Below, piece by piece: positions 1 to 12,066 of a stretch of DNA of 64,000 nucleotides. The number at the start of each line of letters is the position of its first letter. Within the stretch, counting starts at the first letter, position 1. The notes beneath the pieces were generated by a model. That model saw only the letters and a list, made by a program, of their open reading frames with translations, was not told the DNA's origin and searched no databases. The DNA is taken from contig CM039184.1 in NCBI GenBank assembly GCA_008360975.2, positions 56,510,797-56,574,796 on the forward strand, written 5' to 3'. Origin of the DNA: Lichenostomus cassidix. Lineage: Eukaryota > Chordata > Aves > Passeriformes > Meliphagidae. A program made the translations under genes and the position numbers.

Positions 1-1430
1 TTTGTGGGTTTTATTCAGAGTATTCCTAGCTTCCACTGGTGATGGAAAAAGCTCAATTTTACAGGTTTTTTGGGATATTCTATTTTTTTAACAGCTCTTT
101 ATTTACTAGAAATCTGGATAACATGAAAGAATGATTTTACCTCCCCCAGCTTTTGTGTGTTTGCATTATTATTAGTGGGCTCCACAATGTTAGTCAATCT
201 CTATGTCTCTCTTATCAGTTTTTTTCAATACAGTCTCTCAACCCATCTGATTAGAATGAGAGTAAGGGAATTAATTAGTCTGGTCTCCTTTCTGACAGCT
301 TATAGTTTAAGTCAGTTTGTTTTCTAAAGAGTTTCCACCTTGTCCACAAAAACAGTTAAAATTTTGAAGAATAAAATTTTGAACTTACTCTTAAAGGATG
401 AAAGCTCTAATTACTGGTAATAATTTATAGGCTGACCAGCTACATCTGGAAGCTGCTGGGTTAAAAAATACTTATGTTTGTAACCAAGTTCTACAGTTAG
501 CATTACTTGTCTTCTCTCTCAGTGCAAGTTCAGTACCTTTAACTTGCATAAGACTGTAGAGGGTAACTCAAGTACCTTCAAATAATGGATGGCATACTGT
601 GGGCAGAAATAAGGTTTTGTAGTAATTTGGATAGTGCTGCCATTGCAAAAAATAACATTTCCTTGGGCTGGTCTGCAGTATTTGCCACATCAGTCCGATT
701 TTTTCAGATTCCTTTAGAAACCATAACTCAGTCTTTGTGAGGAGATAGTAAATAAGAAAAAAATTACTTCCTTGCCATTTGCTTGTGCATTTTAATTCCT
801 TAAGTGTTTTGACAAAGTACAGAAAAAATACAGGGATATTACTTACCAATATCTTAGGTTAATGAAGCCAGTGTTCAGTTCCACTGAAGTAAGAGACAGT
901 AATAAAAATAGACATCTTTAATAGCACTGCTTTAGGAGCCAGTGCTATTAAAGTGTGTAGCAGTGCATGAGTCATTTATTAGCTATCCCTGGAGAAGGCA
1001 GGTTTATTGTACTTATGTAGAGGATTAGACACATCTAGTTCCTGCCACAGAGATTCCTTTTGTTCATTTCAGTAAAAAATATTTGTGTGGTTCACACAAG
1101 GACTGTCAAAAATCTTGTTGCTTAAACCAACAAAAATTAATGCCCTAATATCTGCTGCTGATGCTCTTGCTGATTATTTAAACTACTGTAGAATTTGTTT
1201 TTTCTGTCTATTTGTTTTTCTATATGTTTTCTAAATCAGAAAAGGAAATCTCTTACAGTATAGCTAAAAAGAGGTAGTGGCTTCCAGCAAGCATTTTTCT
1301 GTTGCTTCTGCTGATTTGATGCAGCACACTTTTTCAGGATAGCTTTGGATGAATCTGAATGTTACACATTGTATCAGTATGTCTGTGTTAAATTCACTAT
1401 TATCTTTGTCATTGTCTTCTGTTCCAACAG
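1..1430 (+). other. TAPT1: Last intron of TAPT1 (3' part)
   Basis: This AT-rich stretch precedes the final TAPT1 exon and ends in a good acceptor, a pyrimidine-rich run followed by CAG at 1428-1430. I looked for the preceding exon, which in human TAPT1 encodes a Lys/Pro/Ser-rich segment, and could not find it, so it probably lies upstream of the window. The only notable structure is a perfect hairpin at 916-953, listed separately. Open frames on either strand here are short and show no recognisable protein. Confidence 0.85.
916..953. repeat. Perfect 14-bp inverted repeat (hairpin)
   Basis: The arms at 916-929 and 940-953 are perfect reverse complements (CTTTAATAGCACTG and its complement), separated by a 10-base loop. 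The flanking bases do not extend the stem. It lies in the last TAPT1 intron. At 38 nt in total it is shorter than a usual pre-miRNA hairpin; it may be a fossil transposon terminus or a structural element. Confidence 0.7.
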
Positions 1431-1660
1431 GAATTTCCACAGATGAAAATGGATCTACATCAGTTACCAATCAACCAGTGCATCAGAAGGAGAATATGCC
1501 ATCTTTACTTGTAACAAGCAATTCTGATCAATTTCTGACAACTCCTGATGGAGAAGAAAAAGATATAAGCCAAGACAGTTCAGAATTAAAACACAGGTCT
1601 GCAAAGAAAGACTTGTTGGAGATAGACAGGTTTACTATTTGTGGAAACAGAATTGACTAA
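1431..1660 (+). CDS. TAPT1: TAPT1 last coding exon (C-terminal 75 residues)
   Basis: This exon encodes the C-terminal tail of transmembrane anterior posterior transformation protein 1, a multi-pass membrane protein linked to the ciliary base, Golgi and secretory function, and to axial patterning and skeletal dysplasia. The reading frame contains HQKEN, LLVTSNSDQFLTTPDG, SELKHRS and KKDLLEIDRFTICGNRID, which match the end of human TAPT1 as I remember it almost residue for residue; the stop is at 1658-1660. The exon starts after CAG at 1430 with bases GA, which complete a glycine codon begun in the previous exon (phase 1). The tail is hydrophilic and lacks membrane segments, as in the family, where those lie further N-terminal and outside this window. 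The frame also reads open upstream to an ATG at 1349, but that part is intronic. Identification is by homology recall, not a database search. Confidence 0.97.
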
Positions 1661-2225
1661 GAATTTATTTTTTTTTAAATCAATGTGCTAAGGATACTGA
1701 GCTGTTGGGACAGCAGATGCTACCAGAATGGACAGTTGCCAAAAGGCACATAAATATTTATTTAAAAACTTAAATTATTAATGGCAAAAAAATATTAATT
1801 TCTTTCTACAAGTAACTTGGCTTGGTATCTGGTCAGGTCAAGTAAGTGATCTTTAACTTGCCTCTTGGAAAATGTGGTGGATCGTGAGTCTCTAGCCTGG
1901 TGGCAGAGCTGCAGTATCACTTTTCTGGAAAAGAGACTGGAAAAAAAGCATAATCCTGTTCTGCATTATGAAACCATGCTTCCAGAACACTGTTTTTCAT
2001 GAAGGTTCCTCCAGTGTAAGGATATTCCTGGAAATGTATGACGACTTGACCGGAAGCTTGCCTATCCAGTTACTGTCTTTTATTAAACATCTGCAAGCAG
2101 AATTCCAAACTTGTGCTTATATCAACAAACGCATAAAGCATTGGTACATAAAGCAGTAAGTCAAGATAGTTATTCTTGTCAACAAAAATATTTTCAAGAT
2201 GTATCTTGAAAAATCTTGTAATCAG

Positions 2226-2231
2226 AATAAA
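2226..2231 (+). terminator. TAPT1: Possible proximal poly(A) signal of TAPT1
   Basis: A canonical AATAAA hexamer lies 566 bases after the TAPT1 stop codon, with a T-rich stretch just downstream. It could serve as a proximal poly(A) site. In AT-rich DNA the hexamer also occurs by chance. Confidence 0.35.
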
Positions 2232-3527
2232 ATTTTGCCTTTAAGTGAAAGACTTACTGCATAGTATTTTATCTGAATACAAAACACCAAGGAAAGATCA
2301 CAGTAATGAAGGTTCTGCTTAACTGGGCTAATATGAAGCATATTCATTTCATGTGTTGTGTGTCTTGTGAGGCAAATTATTTAGAAAATTATTTTTAAAA
2401 GCTGAGGAATTTTTTGTTGCTGTAGAAAAAATATTAAAGGGGCACTTCTAATGTTAAGGAAAGGCAGTGTTAATTGAGGCAAACAAGTGTCATGTTGGAA
2501 CTGTATGTATGGCATTAACACAGCAGAAAAGAGCATTGCACTGCATTTTGCATTTAACTCTTAGAAGAATGACATCTGTGTATTAACTTGCCTGAGAACA
2601 TGCCTATAAAAACTCATACTGACAATCAAATCATAATTATCCATTTAATGTAATTGACTGGTTGTAGTCAAACTTAAGTAGATGGACTAGATCTATAAAG
2701 AGCATTTATGCATTAAAATGCATCTTAATTTCTGGTGTGAGATGCAGAGTTGGGAGGGTTGACAAAAGAAGGTTTGGAATCCTCAGACCAAGAATGGATT
2801 AAATTTGAGCTCAAAACATAGGCTGGAGAGTTGTATCAGGAGAGACCCCTTAGTTAATGATAAATTCTCCATTATTATTAAAACACAGCATTAACTTCCA
2901 AAATGCCTTTCAGACATTCAAGTAAGCACCAGTTTTACTTTCCAAGGGAAAGTATCAGAGAAGTACTTCAGTGCTGAACAAATGAAGACAATTTGCTCTT
3001 TGCTAGTTTCATAATTTGTCAGAATGGAAAAGCCAAAGTTTATTTGCTGTATGAACATGTGAAAGTTTAATGTATCTGCTAATCTCTGAAACTTGCAGGA
3101 GTACAGTAATATAGCAGATGGAGGCAGTTGGACAGAGTTACATATCTGAGCAGACTTGGTAGTGAGAGAACTCTGCTGTACAGGTTGGGCTGGTCTGTTC
3201 TGCTGGGAACTCCCTGCTGCAGTCTTTCAGCCTCTCCTCTCCCACGAGAGTAGTGGGACAAATGGCCAAAATCTGTGGTTATGTTCAGGGATGAAAGTAA
3301 AAAGAAGAGGGCTTGTGCTGTGGAAAAAATTGAAAATCTTTAATTTTTGATGTATTTTATACTAATTGGAGATGTTCACACATTGAAATTAAGATTATCT
3401 GTCAATCTGGTGTATCTTATTTTATAATTATTTAGCAGTTGCTAAAGAAAGCTTGAAATTGCTTTCATTTTTTTTCTGTTGAATGACATTCTGTATCAAT
3501 TTTATAAGTGCATCTTGTGTGAAACTC

Positions 3528-3533
3528 AATAAA
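3528..3533 (+). terminator. TAPT1: Main candidate poly(A) signal of TAPT1
   Basis: AATAAA is followed within 10-25 bases by a T/GT-rich element (about 3538-3556). This is the arrangement expected for cleavage and polyadenylation. The resulting 3' UTR of about 1.9 kb is plausible for this gene. Confidence 0.6.
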
Positions 3534-4402
3534 ATTCAATTTTGTAATATTTGTTTAAAAAAGGAAAAGTACAGCGTCAATATTTCTTTTTTAGTATTCA
3601 GAGTTGGTGATCTTGCAAAGTATGCAATGTATTAAATTCCAATTTCCATAAAGTAGGATTCTTGCAAATGTGGGACATGAATGAGCATAAGAACTGGGTT
3701 ATCAGTGGCTTTACTTCAGATCTATTTCTGTAGCAGTTGGCTTTGGCCACTTGTGGGAAAAAGGTATTGATGCCAACCTATTATTAATTTGGTTTTTAAG
3801 GGCACACACCGTGTGAATGAAAAAATATTGTATCTTGAGGGTGTTGTAATTTATGTAGTCAGTTACTACAATTGGACTTAACACCTACACAGCAAAGCTG
3901 AGTGAAAGCAGGATCAGCTGAGGCAAAGCCCTTGCTGGGCACACGGTGGTGGCAGTGGAATGGTAATGGCTCACTGCACTGAGGCACGAGTCCTGGCCTG
4001 AATCCCCCTGGGGCTTTGTTTTGACACTTGAGTTGTGGTTCCTGGGTCTAAAGCAGCACAGCTGGGCTTTGGGATGTGGCTGGTACATCCCTGCCTGCTG
4101 TGGAGCTGTGACTTCATTGCCCTCGGGCCACCATAATGCCAGGGTGTGCTCCAGGCACTGCTGTGGAGGGTATTGCAGTCACAGCACTTCCTCTTGAACT
4201 CCCAAAGCCTGGCAGGGGCCCAGCAGGCCGTCAGACTGCATTCCTTCCTCTTGCTGCAATCTCTGCGATTGTTCTTCTGGTTTCGTTCATGATTTATAGG
4301 GATTCCTTGGATATCTAAAAGTGGATCTTTAATGAAAGGTCACAGCTGCTTCTCTGACCCTGGATGGTCCTCTCAGAACTCTAGAGGTGACTGAGGGGGA
4401 AC

Positions 4403-4440
4403 AAACCACCAAACGAAAAAAAAACCAGCAACACCAAATT
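4403..4440. repeat. A/C-rich low-complexity tract
   Basis: A short stretch is built almost only of A and C (units like ACCAAAC and a run of nine A). It resembles longer tracts at 11970-12066 and 22438-22500. Confidence 0.6.
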
Positions 4441-6311
4441 TCTTATCCATAAATATAGCTGTTTATTCAGGTTTTCTTGAAAAGCTCCTGTCTTAACAGG
4501 GATGTATAGAAGAGCATCAGAAGTTAAGTAGTGAATAAATTAAGTTCTTCAACTGATAAATCCCTCCAAAAATAAAATCTATTCAAGCAGTGATATTTCA
4601 GCTAGAGTCACAGCTGCCAAATTAATTCCAAAAGCACACATTGAGTACAGTGTATATTCATAATTAGTATTATTCATTCTGGGAGCATTAAGAAACAACT
4701 GGTTTTGACAGGATTATTTAATTAATCTTTTGAAGCCTTTCAGATGTTCATCAACCAAGCAGAATTTCCCCTCAAGTATAATAGTTTTACAATCACAAGC
4801 ACGCTGTTGATTTACTCACCTCTTAATTTAGGGTGAGTTCGTTGAAACTTTTCAACTTTTGTCTTAATTTTTTTGTGGTGCAAAATTTTTTGTAGTCTAA
4901 TAATTTATTTCCAAGTCTGTTTCTGTGACTCAGCGTAGTTGGTGAGATCACTTTTAAAGCCAGTATTTAGTATTTGCCCAGCTGTGGCTACTGTGCCAGC
5001 TCAGCTGTTGGGCTACAGTTGTGAATCTTGGTGGTGGAGAGCAAGGATAGATCCAACTTAATTATAGACCAAATGTAATCAAACTCTGTGAAGTTCCTGA
5101 AACACTGCAACATTTTGTCTTACAAACCAGGCTCCTCCATGGTGAGTAAACTAGGAGTTGTACCAACTCAGTATTGTGGAATCATGGCTTTGGAATGCTC
5201 TTCACAAGTGCTAAACAAAATTTGATTTTAAAACTTCTTCAGAGTAAGCGCTCTTTCTGAGAAATTCAGACTGCTAATTTTGCTGACTGCAGGGAAGCAA
5301 ATAGCTTTGTGTAAGTACTGAGCAGCTGGCAGAGGGAGCTGCAGTGGGACCACCTTTATCTCAAGGAAATTTTTCTGTATGTAGTGGTATGAGATGTTTA
5401 GACTCTGAAGGCTGTCAAAAAACACTTGATGTATCATTTCTGTATGTCTTATTCATAGTAACTTTTATCAACCATACTTACCAAGCTTGAGTCTAGTTAG
5501 GCTTTTTCTAGGACTTCAGTATACCCTGATTTAGAAGAACACTGCCTACAGAATTTTAAGAAAGATCGTAAATATATAATGCCAATGAATGCTCATTAGT
5601 AAGCTCACAGTTCTAATAACAGAAAAACCCAAAAATCACAGTAGGCTTAAAAATATTTCTCAATTTTGACTAAAACATCCTTATCATATTTGTGATGAAA
5701 TAAACTTGGATTTTAAATTGTGCCTTTGTAACTCTGCTGAGCTTTAGGCTGTGTAGGCTGTCATTGCTTCCATTCATCACCACTGCCTAGGAGAGCGATG
5801 CTATCAAGCAGAGCTGAGGTTCATTCTCAATTGGAGGCAGTTCTGCCTGACAGATGAACTGCAAGGAAGTATTGAGCATCAGGGGGAGAGGGAGAGAGAG
5901 GAGTCAATTTTCTGTGAGTACAAAGATGTGTGTTGCAACAGCACTACCTTGGATTCTAGGTCTTTTTAGGCTGACTCATGTAGTTCTATTAGAAGCTTTG
6001 CTAGATAAATCCTTATTGCATAGGCAAACAGGTTGCATGCATTATATGTTATGTTGTGTTTACTGCTTTCACATTTTTATATCAGAAATGACTCACTTAT
6101 CTTAAATTGGTGTATGAGAGCTATGTTGCAAGGCAAGTATTTTTTTAATAGAGCAATTTTTGATTTTCAAGGAAGTCTCAGGTTTTATTTTGGTTTTCTT
6201 CCCATACATGCTCAATTTGTTGGACATCAGCAGTAATAACTTTGTTGACCGTTTTTGATATCAGGAGTATGTTCCTGTGATGCCTAGTCCTGACAGGTGC
6301 ATGGAAGTCCT

Positions 6312-6598
6312 TTAATGGTTTGGGTTGGAATGGACCTTAAATATCATCTCATTCCAACCCCACTGCCTTTCACCTTTCACTAGACTAGGTTGCTCAGAGT
6401 CACATCCAGCCTGGCCTTGAACACCAGGGATGGGGCATCCACAACTTCTCTGGGCAGCCTCTTCCTGTGCCTCACCACCCTCACAGTGAAGAATTTCTTC
6501 CTGTCTAATCTAAACCTACTCTCAGTTTGAAATTATTTCACCTTGTCCTGTCACTGTGTGCCCTTGTAAAAAGTTTCTCCATCTTTTTTGTAGGCTCA
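6312..6598 (-). mobile_element. CR1 LINE 3' fragment
   Basis: About 285 bases match the 3' part of an avian CR1 (chicken repeat 1) LINE read on the minus strand. The landmarks in order on the + strand are TGGTTTGGGTTGGAATGGAC, then TTCCAACCCC, CCTGGCCTTGAACA, GGGATGGGGCATCCACA, CTTCTCTGGGCAGCC, GTGCCTCACCACCCTCACAG and CCTTGTCCTGTCACT. The 3' end is at the left; the terminal octamer repeat is missing or decayed. It is 5' truncated as usual for CR1 and too diverged to encode protein. Confidence 0.93.
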
Positions 6599-7725
6599 CT
6601 GTCTGCTGTTCCTGAAAATACATTAAGTATCAAGGTAGCTCAGGAATCACTTGTTTGATGCTGACAGTTTAAGTGGAATTGTGGATTCTTGGGAAATGAT
6701 GCATTTGATGTACTGAGAAGTGTGGCAATGAAACTTAAAATCCAGCATTGGACAGCATATTCTGAGGATTGATACACTAAATCAACACAGGAAGGTGTGT
6801 GAGTTGATGCTGCAAAGTACAATCCTGGTGACAGAATTGATTGTCAGACCAAAATTTTCCTGCAGGTTTGATTTGAACTTGACACGCTTGTTAAAGGCAG
6901 CAATATAGCTGCTCTGTAGCCAAGGCAGCAGGAGCTGTGATAAATGAGTTTTGTCTGGTAACAACTCTTGAAGTGTCATGTGTATCTAACCTGGAAGCTG
7001 TGGGACATGGTTTTCAGGTTGATGCTTTGCGCCCTTTGGGGTCTCTTGGGCTGTAGCTGCAATGAAAATGAACCTTGTGTTGAAGCTAAGCATTAACCAC
7101 TGATGGGAGACAATGTCCCTAATGCAGTAGCAGAGGGCCCACCTGTTGGGCTGACCTAAAAATCTGGGTTGTGTTTAGTCACTTAAAATTACTTTGACAT
7201 TGGAGTAGAGTGAATTCTGCTCCATCTGAGCTCAAGCTTTATGGTGTCTGTTCAGCCATTCACTGACTGACCACGAGCTGTTTGGCCTCCATGCAGGAAG
7301 GAATAAATTCTCCAGCCAGTTTTCATGCTAGCCCCTCTTTTCTCAAAAGCAAGGACCAAAGTCCTAGTGTTTATTTAATAAAGTGATTCCTTACATAGAT
7401 GCTCTGCTAATGGTGTCAGAGTAATTTTGTGGAATTGATTTACCTGCTTTATACATTTATAAATGGCAAATTGTGTGTGGCAAGTTTCAGCTTTTGATCT
7501 GAATACATGTGCCATTTCTTCTATTGCTTTTTATTTAATTGACTTGACAATTCTCGTTTCTAAAACACTAAAATTCCCTTAGTCCCAGTTTTCAGTCATG
7601 TGGATTTTTGTCCCAGGGGGCCTGAGGGTGGTAGGTGTGCTAAGCTTTTGATTATACCAACCAAACTTCGGACCCTAAGAAACAAAAAACAAGCTCCATA
7701 GTTTCATATAACCATAATCAGGAGC

Positions 7726-7742
7726 AAAAAAAAAAAAAAAAA
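7726..7742. repeat. Poly(A) run of 17
   Basis: An uninterrupted run of 17 adenines. It is not preceded by a recognisable retroposed sequence, so it is probably a simple mononucleotide repeat. Confidence 0.9.
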
Positions 7743-8879
7743 TCTCTGGTGTGAGCTGTCTCTGAGAGCACAAAGAACACAAAGAGCACAAAATGCACTT
7801 CATACTCAGTTTGCAGGTCTTGGTTTAGCTATAAATTCTTACAGTTGAAACACCAAAGAAATGAGATAGATCTTAAATCTGGTATCCTTGCTGTCATCTT
7901 GGATATGTCAGATTTTCAATGGTTATTCTAGTGTTCATCCAGGCCATAATCTGCAGCTTTGGGGTGTTTTTAAGATAAAAGACTGAATAAATTCTGTCTG
8001 TAGAAGAAAATATTCTCAGTGGATTCCACTTCAGAAAGGAAGGGCACTTGGGCTATTGAAAAGTGTTGGTTGTCTTATTTTAATAGTAATTACCTTTCCT
8101 TCTTCCAAAGACAATTGCCGGCTTTGGGTGATCTCATGCCCTGAGTAGCTGTCAGCAGCCTGTCAGTGGCAAATAGAGATGGGTATCAAATCATCAGCAT
8201 TATGATTTCACTACTGGATAATATGAGGATGAGGACAACTGGTAACCCTCAAATACAATCCTGTAAATCCTATGGTGCACTTGCATCAGGAGAGACTCAT
8301 TGCATCTCAAAGCCAGCAGCTGAGTGCTCAGGGGGGGCTGAGGGGTGGTGCTGTGGTGGTGATGGTGTGATTTGACTGCCACAGCAAGAAGGCAGATGGG
8401 CTTTGTTCCACTTGTCCCATGTAAAATGGGGTGGTTTTCTGTGTCTGTCTGTTTTGTTCCAGTACTCACTGCTGCACTCACTTGTTTTACCTATTTTTTT
8501 TTTTTAAATCTTGTTAACCAAGCCTGTTCCACAGTGTCAGAAGCTGGATAGAGCTACTTATTTTAGCTCAGGTCCTGTCCAATGCAGTGTCCAATCCATG
8601 CATCTCCTGATATATATTTGCTTAGCATCTTTCTCAATCACAAATGACAGGTTCCACAGCCTTCTTGAAAAGTAAATATGTACACTGCAAATGCTGTTAT
8701 TACCTTCCTACTGTCTGCTTTTAGTCTTCCTTCCTGAGATTTAACCTCCCCTACGTTTTGTCAGCTCTTGGCATGGAGAATAGATTTTGCGTCTCCCTCT
8801 CTTTTCTTCTCACATCCTTGGCAGCTGAGACTGCTTTGTGTTTCCCTTCAGGCTCTTGCTAAACCCCCTCAATGAGTTC

Positions 8880-9620
8880 AGCTTCTGTTTGTGCAGAGAG
8901 TGTGTCCCATGCTCATTCTGAGCACAGAACTCCAGCTGATACCTTCCAGCTGAGCTGAACCTGAGGATTACATCAGCCAGCTTTTAGCTGCCATATCCTG
9001 GTATGGAATTTACCTCTTAAAAACAGGATGCCACATCTGACCCAGGAGAGTTCAAATGTGCTGCAGGAACTATATGCTTCCAATGGAACTGCCTGATTAT
9101 TCCCAAGCCTGCACTTGTGCTGTAGCATACTGCTGCCAAAATGTAAAATCCTGTATGAGAGCTGCTTCGGTTCAATTTTTTTACCATCTGTTTCTGTGGT
9201 TAGTCAAGTTTGTTTTGAACTCCTGCTGTGTAGTGTATCCACAGCCTGCACTTCACCTTTTTCTGGCACCTGCCCAATATTACTGATTAAAAACACTGAA
9301 TGGCAATGGAGCATGAAGTGACCCCTGCAGAATCTTGCTGCTGAGTGATGATGAGCTAGTGATAAATATTCCCCAAGCAGGATTTCCCAAGAAGCTTTGT
9401 TAACTGCTCCAAGCAGTTTTAATCTCTACTATCTTTCCTTAGTTTGAGAATATCACATGAAAGAATATCAAAAGCCTCATAAAAGTCAACATATGTGATT
9501 ATCTGCTGCTTCTCACCTCATGGTGTACTGCGTTGTTGAAGGGAAATCCACTGGTTTGAAATGATCTGACAAATTTATGCTGGCTTTCATTCATCATCAC
9601 ATTACTCTTCAAACACTAAA
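8880..9620 (-). mobile_element. Ancient CR1/L3-like LINE relic with RT motif
   Basis: The reverse complement around 9419-9499 reads in one frame through ITYVDFYEAFDILSCDIL, with the core VDFYEAFD at 9467-9490. This matches motif A of the reverse transcriptase of CR1/L3-type LINEs (family pattern: aromatic-hydrophobic-D-F-x-K-A-F-D). Flanking sequence, such as that near 8890-9050 and 9530-9590, also resembles the antisense of this family (for example the TGAGCACAGAACTCCAGCTG segment). The relic carries many substitutions and frame breaks and cannot be functional. The outer limits are approximate. Confidence 0.6.
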
Positions 9621-11059
9621 AAGAACAAAACCCAAATCTGATTATGTGCCCAGAAAAACTGTGGAAGACTGCAGTTGGTTTGATCTATCATTTCCTTTTT
9701 TCCTTTTTCCAAAGATTGCTCTTCTAAAAGATAAATCTGCTAACAACTTTGTTAGCCACTTTCCAGGTTTTCTGTTTCGGTGCCAAGGATAAGACCTAAG
9801 CTGAGTGAAAAATCTCACATACCTTCTTACTGATGTGTCAAGATCCTCATGAGTTCCCATGAAACTGCTGGTGGTATATTTGGTAGGGAGAATGGTGGGT
9901 TTGTACTGCTGTGTTTTATCTTAGTGTGGTGTTTCTACAAAAAAGGGTGATGTGAATAAACTAAGAAGCTCTCATGATGTGCAAAGCCCTACTAATGTGC
10001 CTTCAGTTACCTCTAGGGGGAAAAGGAGAAAAGTGCTAAGCTATCACCAGAATTGATGTTTACCAAAGGCCCTTAATGAGGAATAGAGAAGATAGGAGAT
10101 AAATCTCTGAAGTGATTTGTGATGTCCTAAATGATGAGAAACAAGAAAGCAAAATCTTGTCAAAGTCAGTCACCACGACCCTCAAACACAGGGTAAGGGC
10201 TGTGGCTCTCTGTCCCTGTCCTTTGCTGTCTCAGGGAATGGAGTGGTGTGCAGCCCAGACAATATCCACAAGCATCTGAAATGTTCAGTGGAGGCATATT
10301 CCTACCTGTCCTTCCCTTGGATTTACAATAACTACCTGATTTTTTCTGGTCCTTAGGTTTTAGTTGAGATTAAGCTATTATTGCCTACCAGTGGGCTCCT
10401 GTTACTCTTTTCCTCCCAAATCTGACTTAAAGCCTCCCCATCCTCGAAATCTGACAGGCAAAGAAGCTTCCCTTGTTGAGAGGATTCCCATCTTCCTCAA
10501 CAGCTCATGCAATATCATCCCATGGCTGAGGGTGACAAAGCCATCTTGGAAACATCACCTGTGTGCTTCCCTCCAGGAAGCTTTTGGCTTCACCTGATCC
10601 TAGAGCATAAGGATTAGGATTCCCAAGTCTAGAGCAGCATCACTGCAGTTTTCTCTCCTCCTCATGCCTTTCTAAGTACCTAAGTTGATCAGCCAGGGTC
10701 CCTTCCTGTGTGACTCTTGGCTATTTTTGTGCTGCTTGGGTGTAGACAGAGAACCCATCTTCTGGGCAGGAGCCCTTCCATCACACCCAGCTGAAAGTTT
10801 CACCAGTCCCTGCTGCTTCTTCCTTGCAGTGATGACTGTAATTTGTTTTTTTGGCAAGACATTTGTTCTTTTCTACAACAATGAGTGAATCCTTCCTTGC
10901 TGGCAGGATTCTGGAGCAGCATAATAAACCATCTTTATTCTGCTGCTACCTGCTAAGAGCAGAAGCAGAGGAAGCCTGTGATATATTCATTTCCTTTCTC
11001 CTTACCCTAGCAGGTAGAGTGAGCAATAAATCACTTTCTTCTAAACTATATTTTTAGTG

Positions 11060-11200
11060 GAAGACTGTTATCATACCTCTTTTTGATCACCTCTCTTCCC
11101 AGACTAAAGTAGCTTAAGATTCTTTCCTCTAGACTCTCCATAATTTGGCTGCATTGGTCCCAAGACTGGAGGCCGACTTCCTGTCAAGGTTTCACAAAAA
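11060..11200 (-). mobile_element. Possible CR1/L3-like LINE fragment
   Basis: The stretch TTATCATACCTCTTTTTGAT followed by CTCTCTTCCCAGACTAAAGT resembles the antisense of a CR1/L3 3' region, where a comparable 'atcat..cccc..ctcttctccaggctgaa' pattern occurs. The match is weak, limits are uncertain, and a repeat search is needed to settle it. Confidence 0.35.
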
Positions 11201-11959
11201 ACCTTCTGTTGGAACAAAACCAACAGAGTGATTCTTCCTTTCCATGTTATGCTCCTACCTTATAGTTGATAAAGCAAATCTATAATTAGTTTGTCTCATC
11301 AGCATAAATTTTGGACGTTTCTCACATAGCAGCATGGCCAAATTGCACCAAGTCTGGGCTAGACTTTAAAAAGATTTAGATGGTAATTAATTTTATTTAA
11401 GCACATGAATACTCTTATGAAACTGATCACTTGCATATTCTGTTGAGACTGGCACTTCTCATTATTAATGTGTAATAGCCATAAATCTGGATTAATGGCT
11501 TGGCTTTGGGACCCTGACACCTTGATTACAGATAACCAAGCGTCACTTTCTTTCAAGACCTGAAGCAAGCAATTAAGATGCAATATCAGCTCCACTTACA
11601 ATGCCACTGTCTTGACATGAAATCCTCAATGTAGCACTGTGAAGGGGAGGTGAAAGCTGCAAGCTTTGCCCAATTTCCTTTGCACTTCAATAATCTTTAC
11701 ATTTACACTTCCAGCGAGGTGTCAAATATTTGGATGTTATATTTTTGGATGAGAAGTGAAATAAAATACTTCAGGCATGAAGTTAAGTCCATGAGCCTGT
11801 ATTCTCAGTGCAATACCAGCAGAGCACGAAAAATCAGAGACATACTTCACCCTGATAGGTTTTCTGTGCAATGTATTTTTATGCAGTGCTAATTTAGTGT
11901 AAAGACCTCAATCATGTCTATAACATCCAATGAAAAAAATGGAAGTCAAATACTTGTTA

Positions 11960-12066
11960 AAAATCCCCAACAACCAACAAACTCCACAAAAATGAACAAA
12001 CAAAAAAAACTCCACAAAAACCAAAAGCCCAAAACAAACCCAAAACCCCACAAAAGCCACCCCACA
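11960..12066. repeat. A/C-rich low-complexity tract
   Basis: About 100 bases consist almost only of A and C on the + strand, with units such as CAAAACC, AACAAAC and AACCCCACAAA. The opposite strand is T/G-rich with runs of two to four G. An open frame through it is an artefact of the absence of stop codons in A/C-only sequence. Confidence 0.8.

Larger units (their letters stand above)
1661..3556 (+). other. TAPT1: TAPT1 3' UTR
   Basis: After the stop codon there is about 1.9 kb of AT-rich sequence without coding potential. It ends at a canonical AATAAA at 3528-3533, followed by a T/GT-rich stretch at about 3538-3556 that suits a cleavage site. This length agrees with the long 3' UTR expected for TAPT1. 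An earlier AATAAA at 2226-2231 could give a shorter transcript with a 3' UTR of roughly 0.6 kb. The exact cleavage positions are inferred. Confidence 0.65.

Noticed and set aside
1349..1430. TAPT1 coding start at the ATG at 1349
   Set aside because: The open frame is intronic: homology with human TAPT1 begins exactly after the acceptor at 1430.
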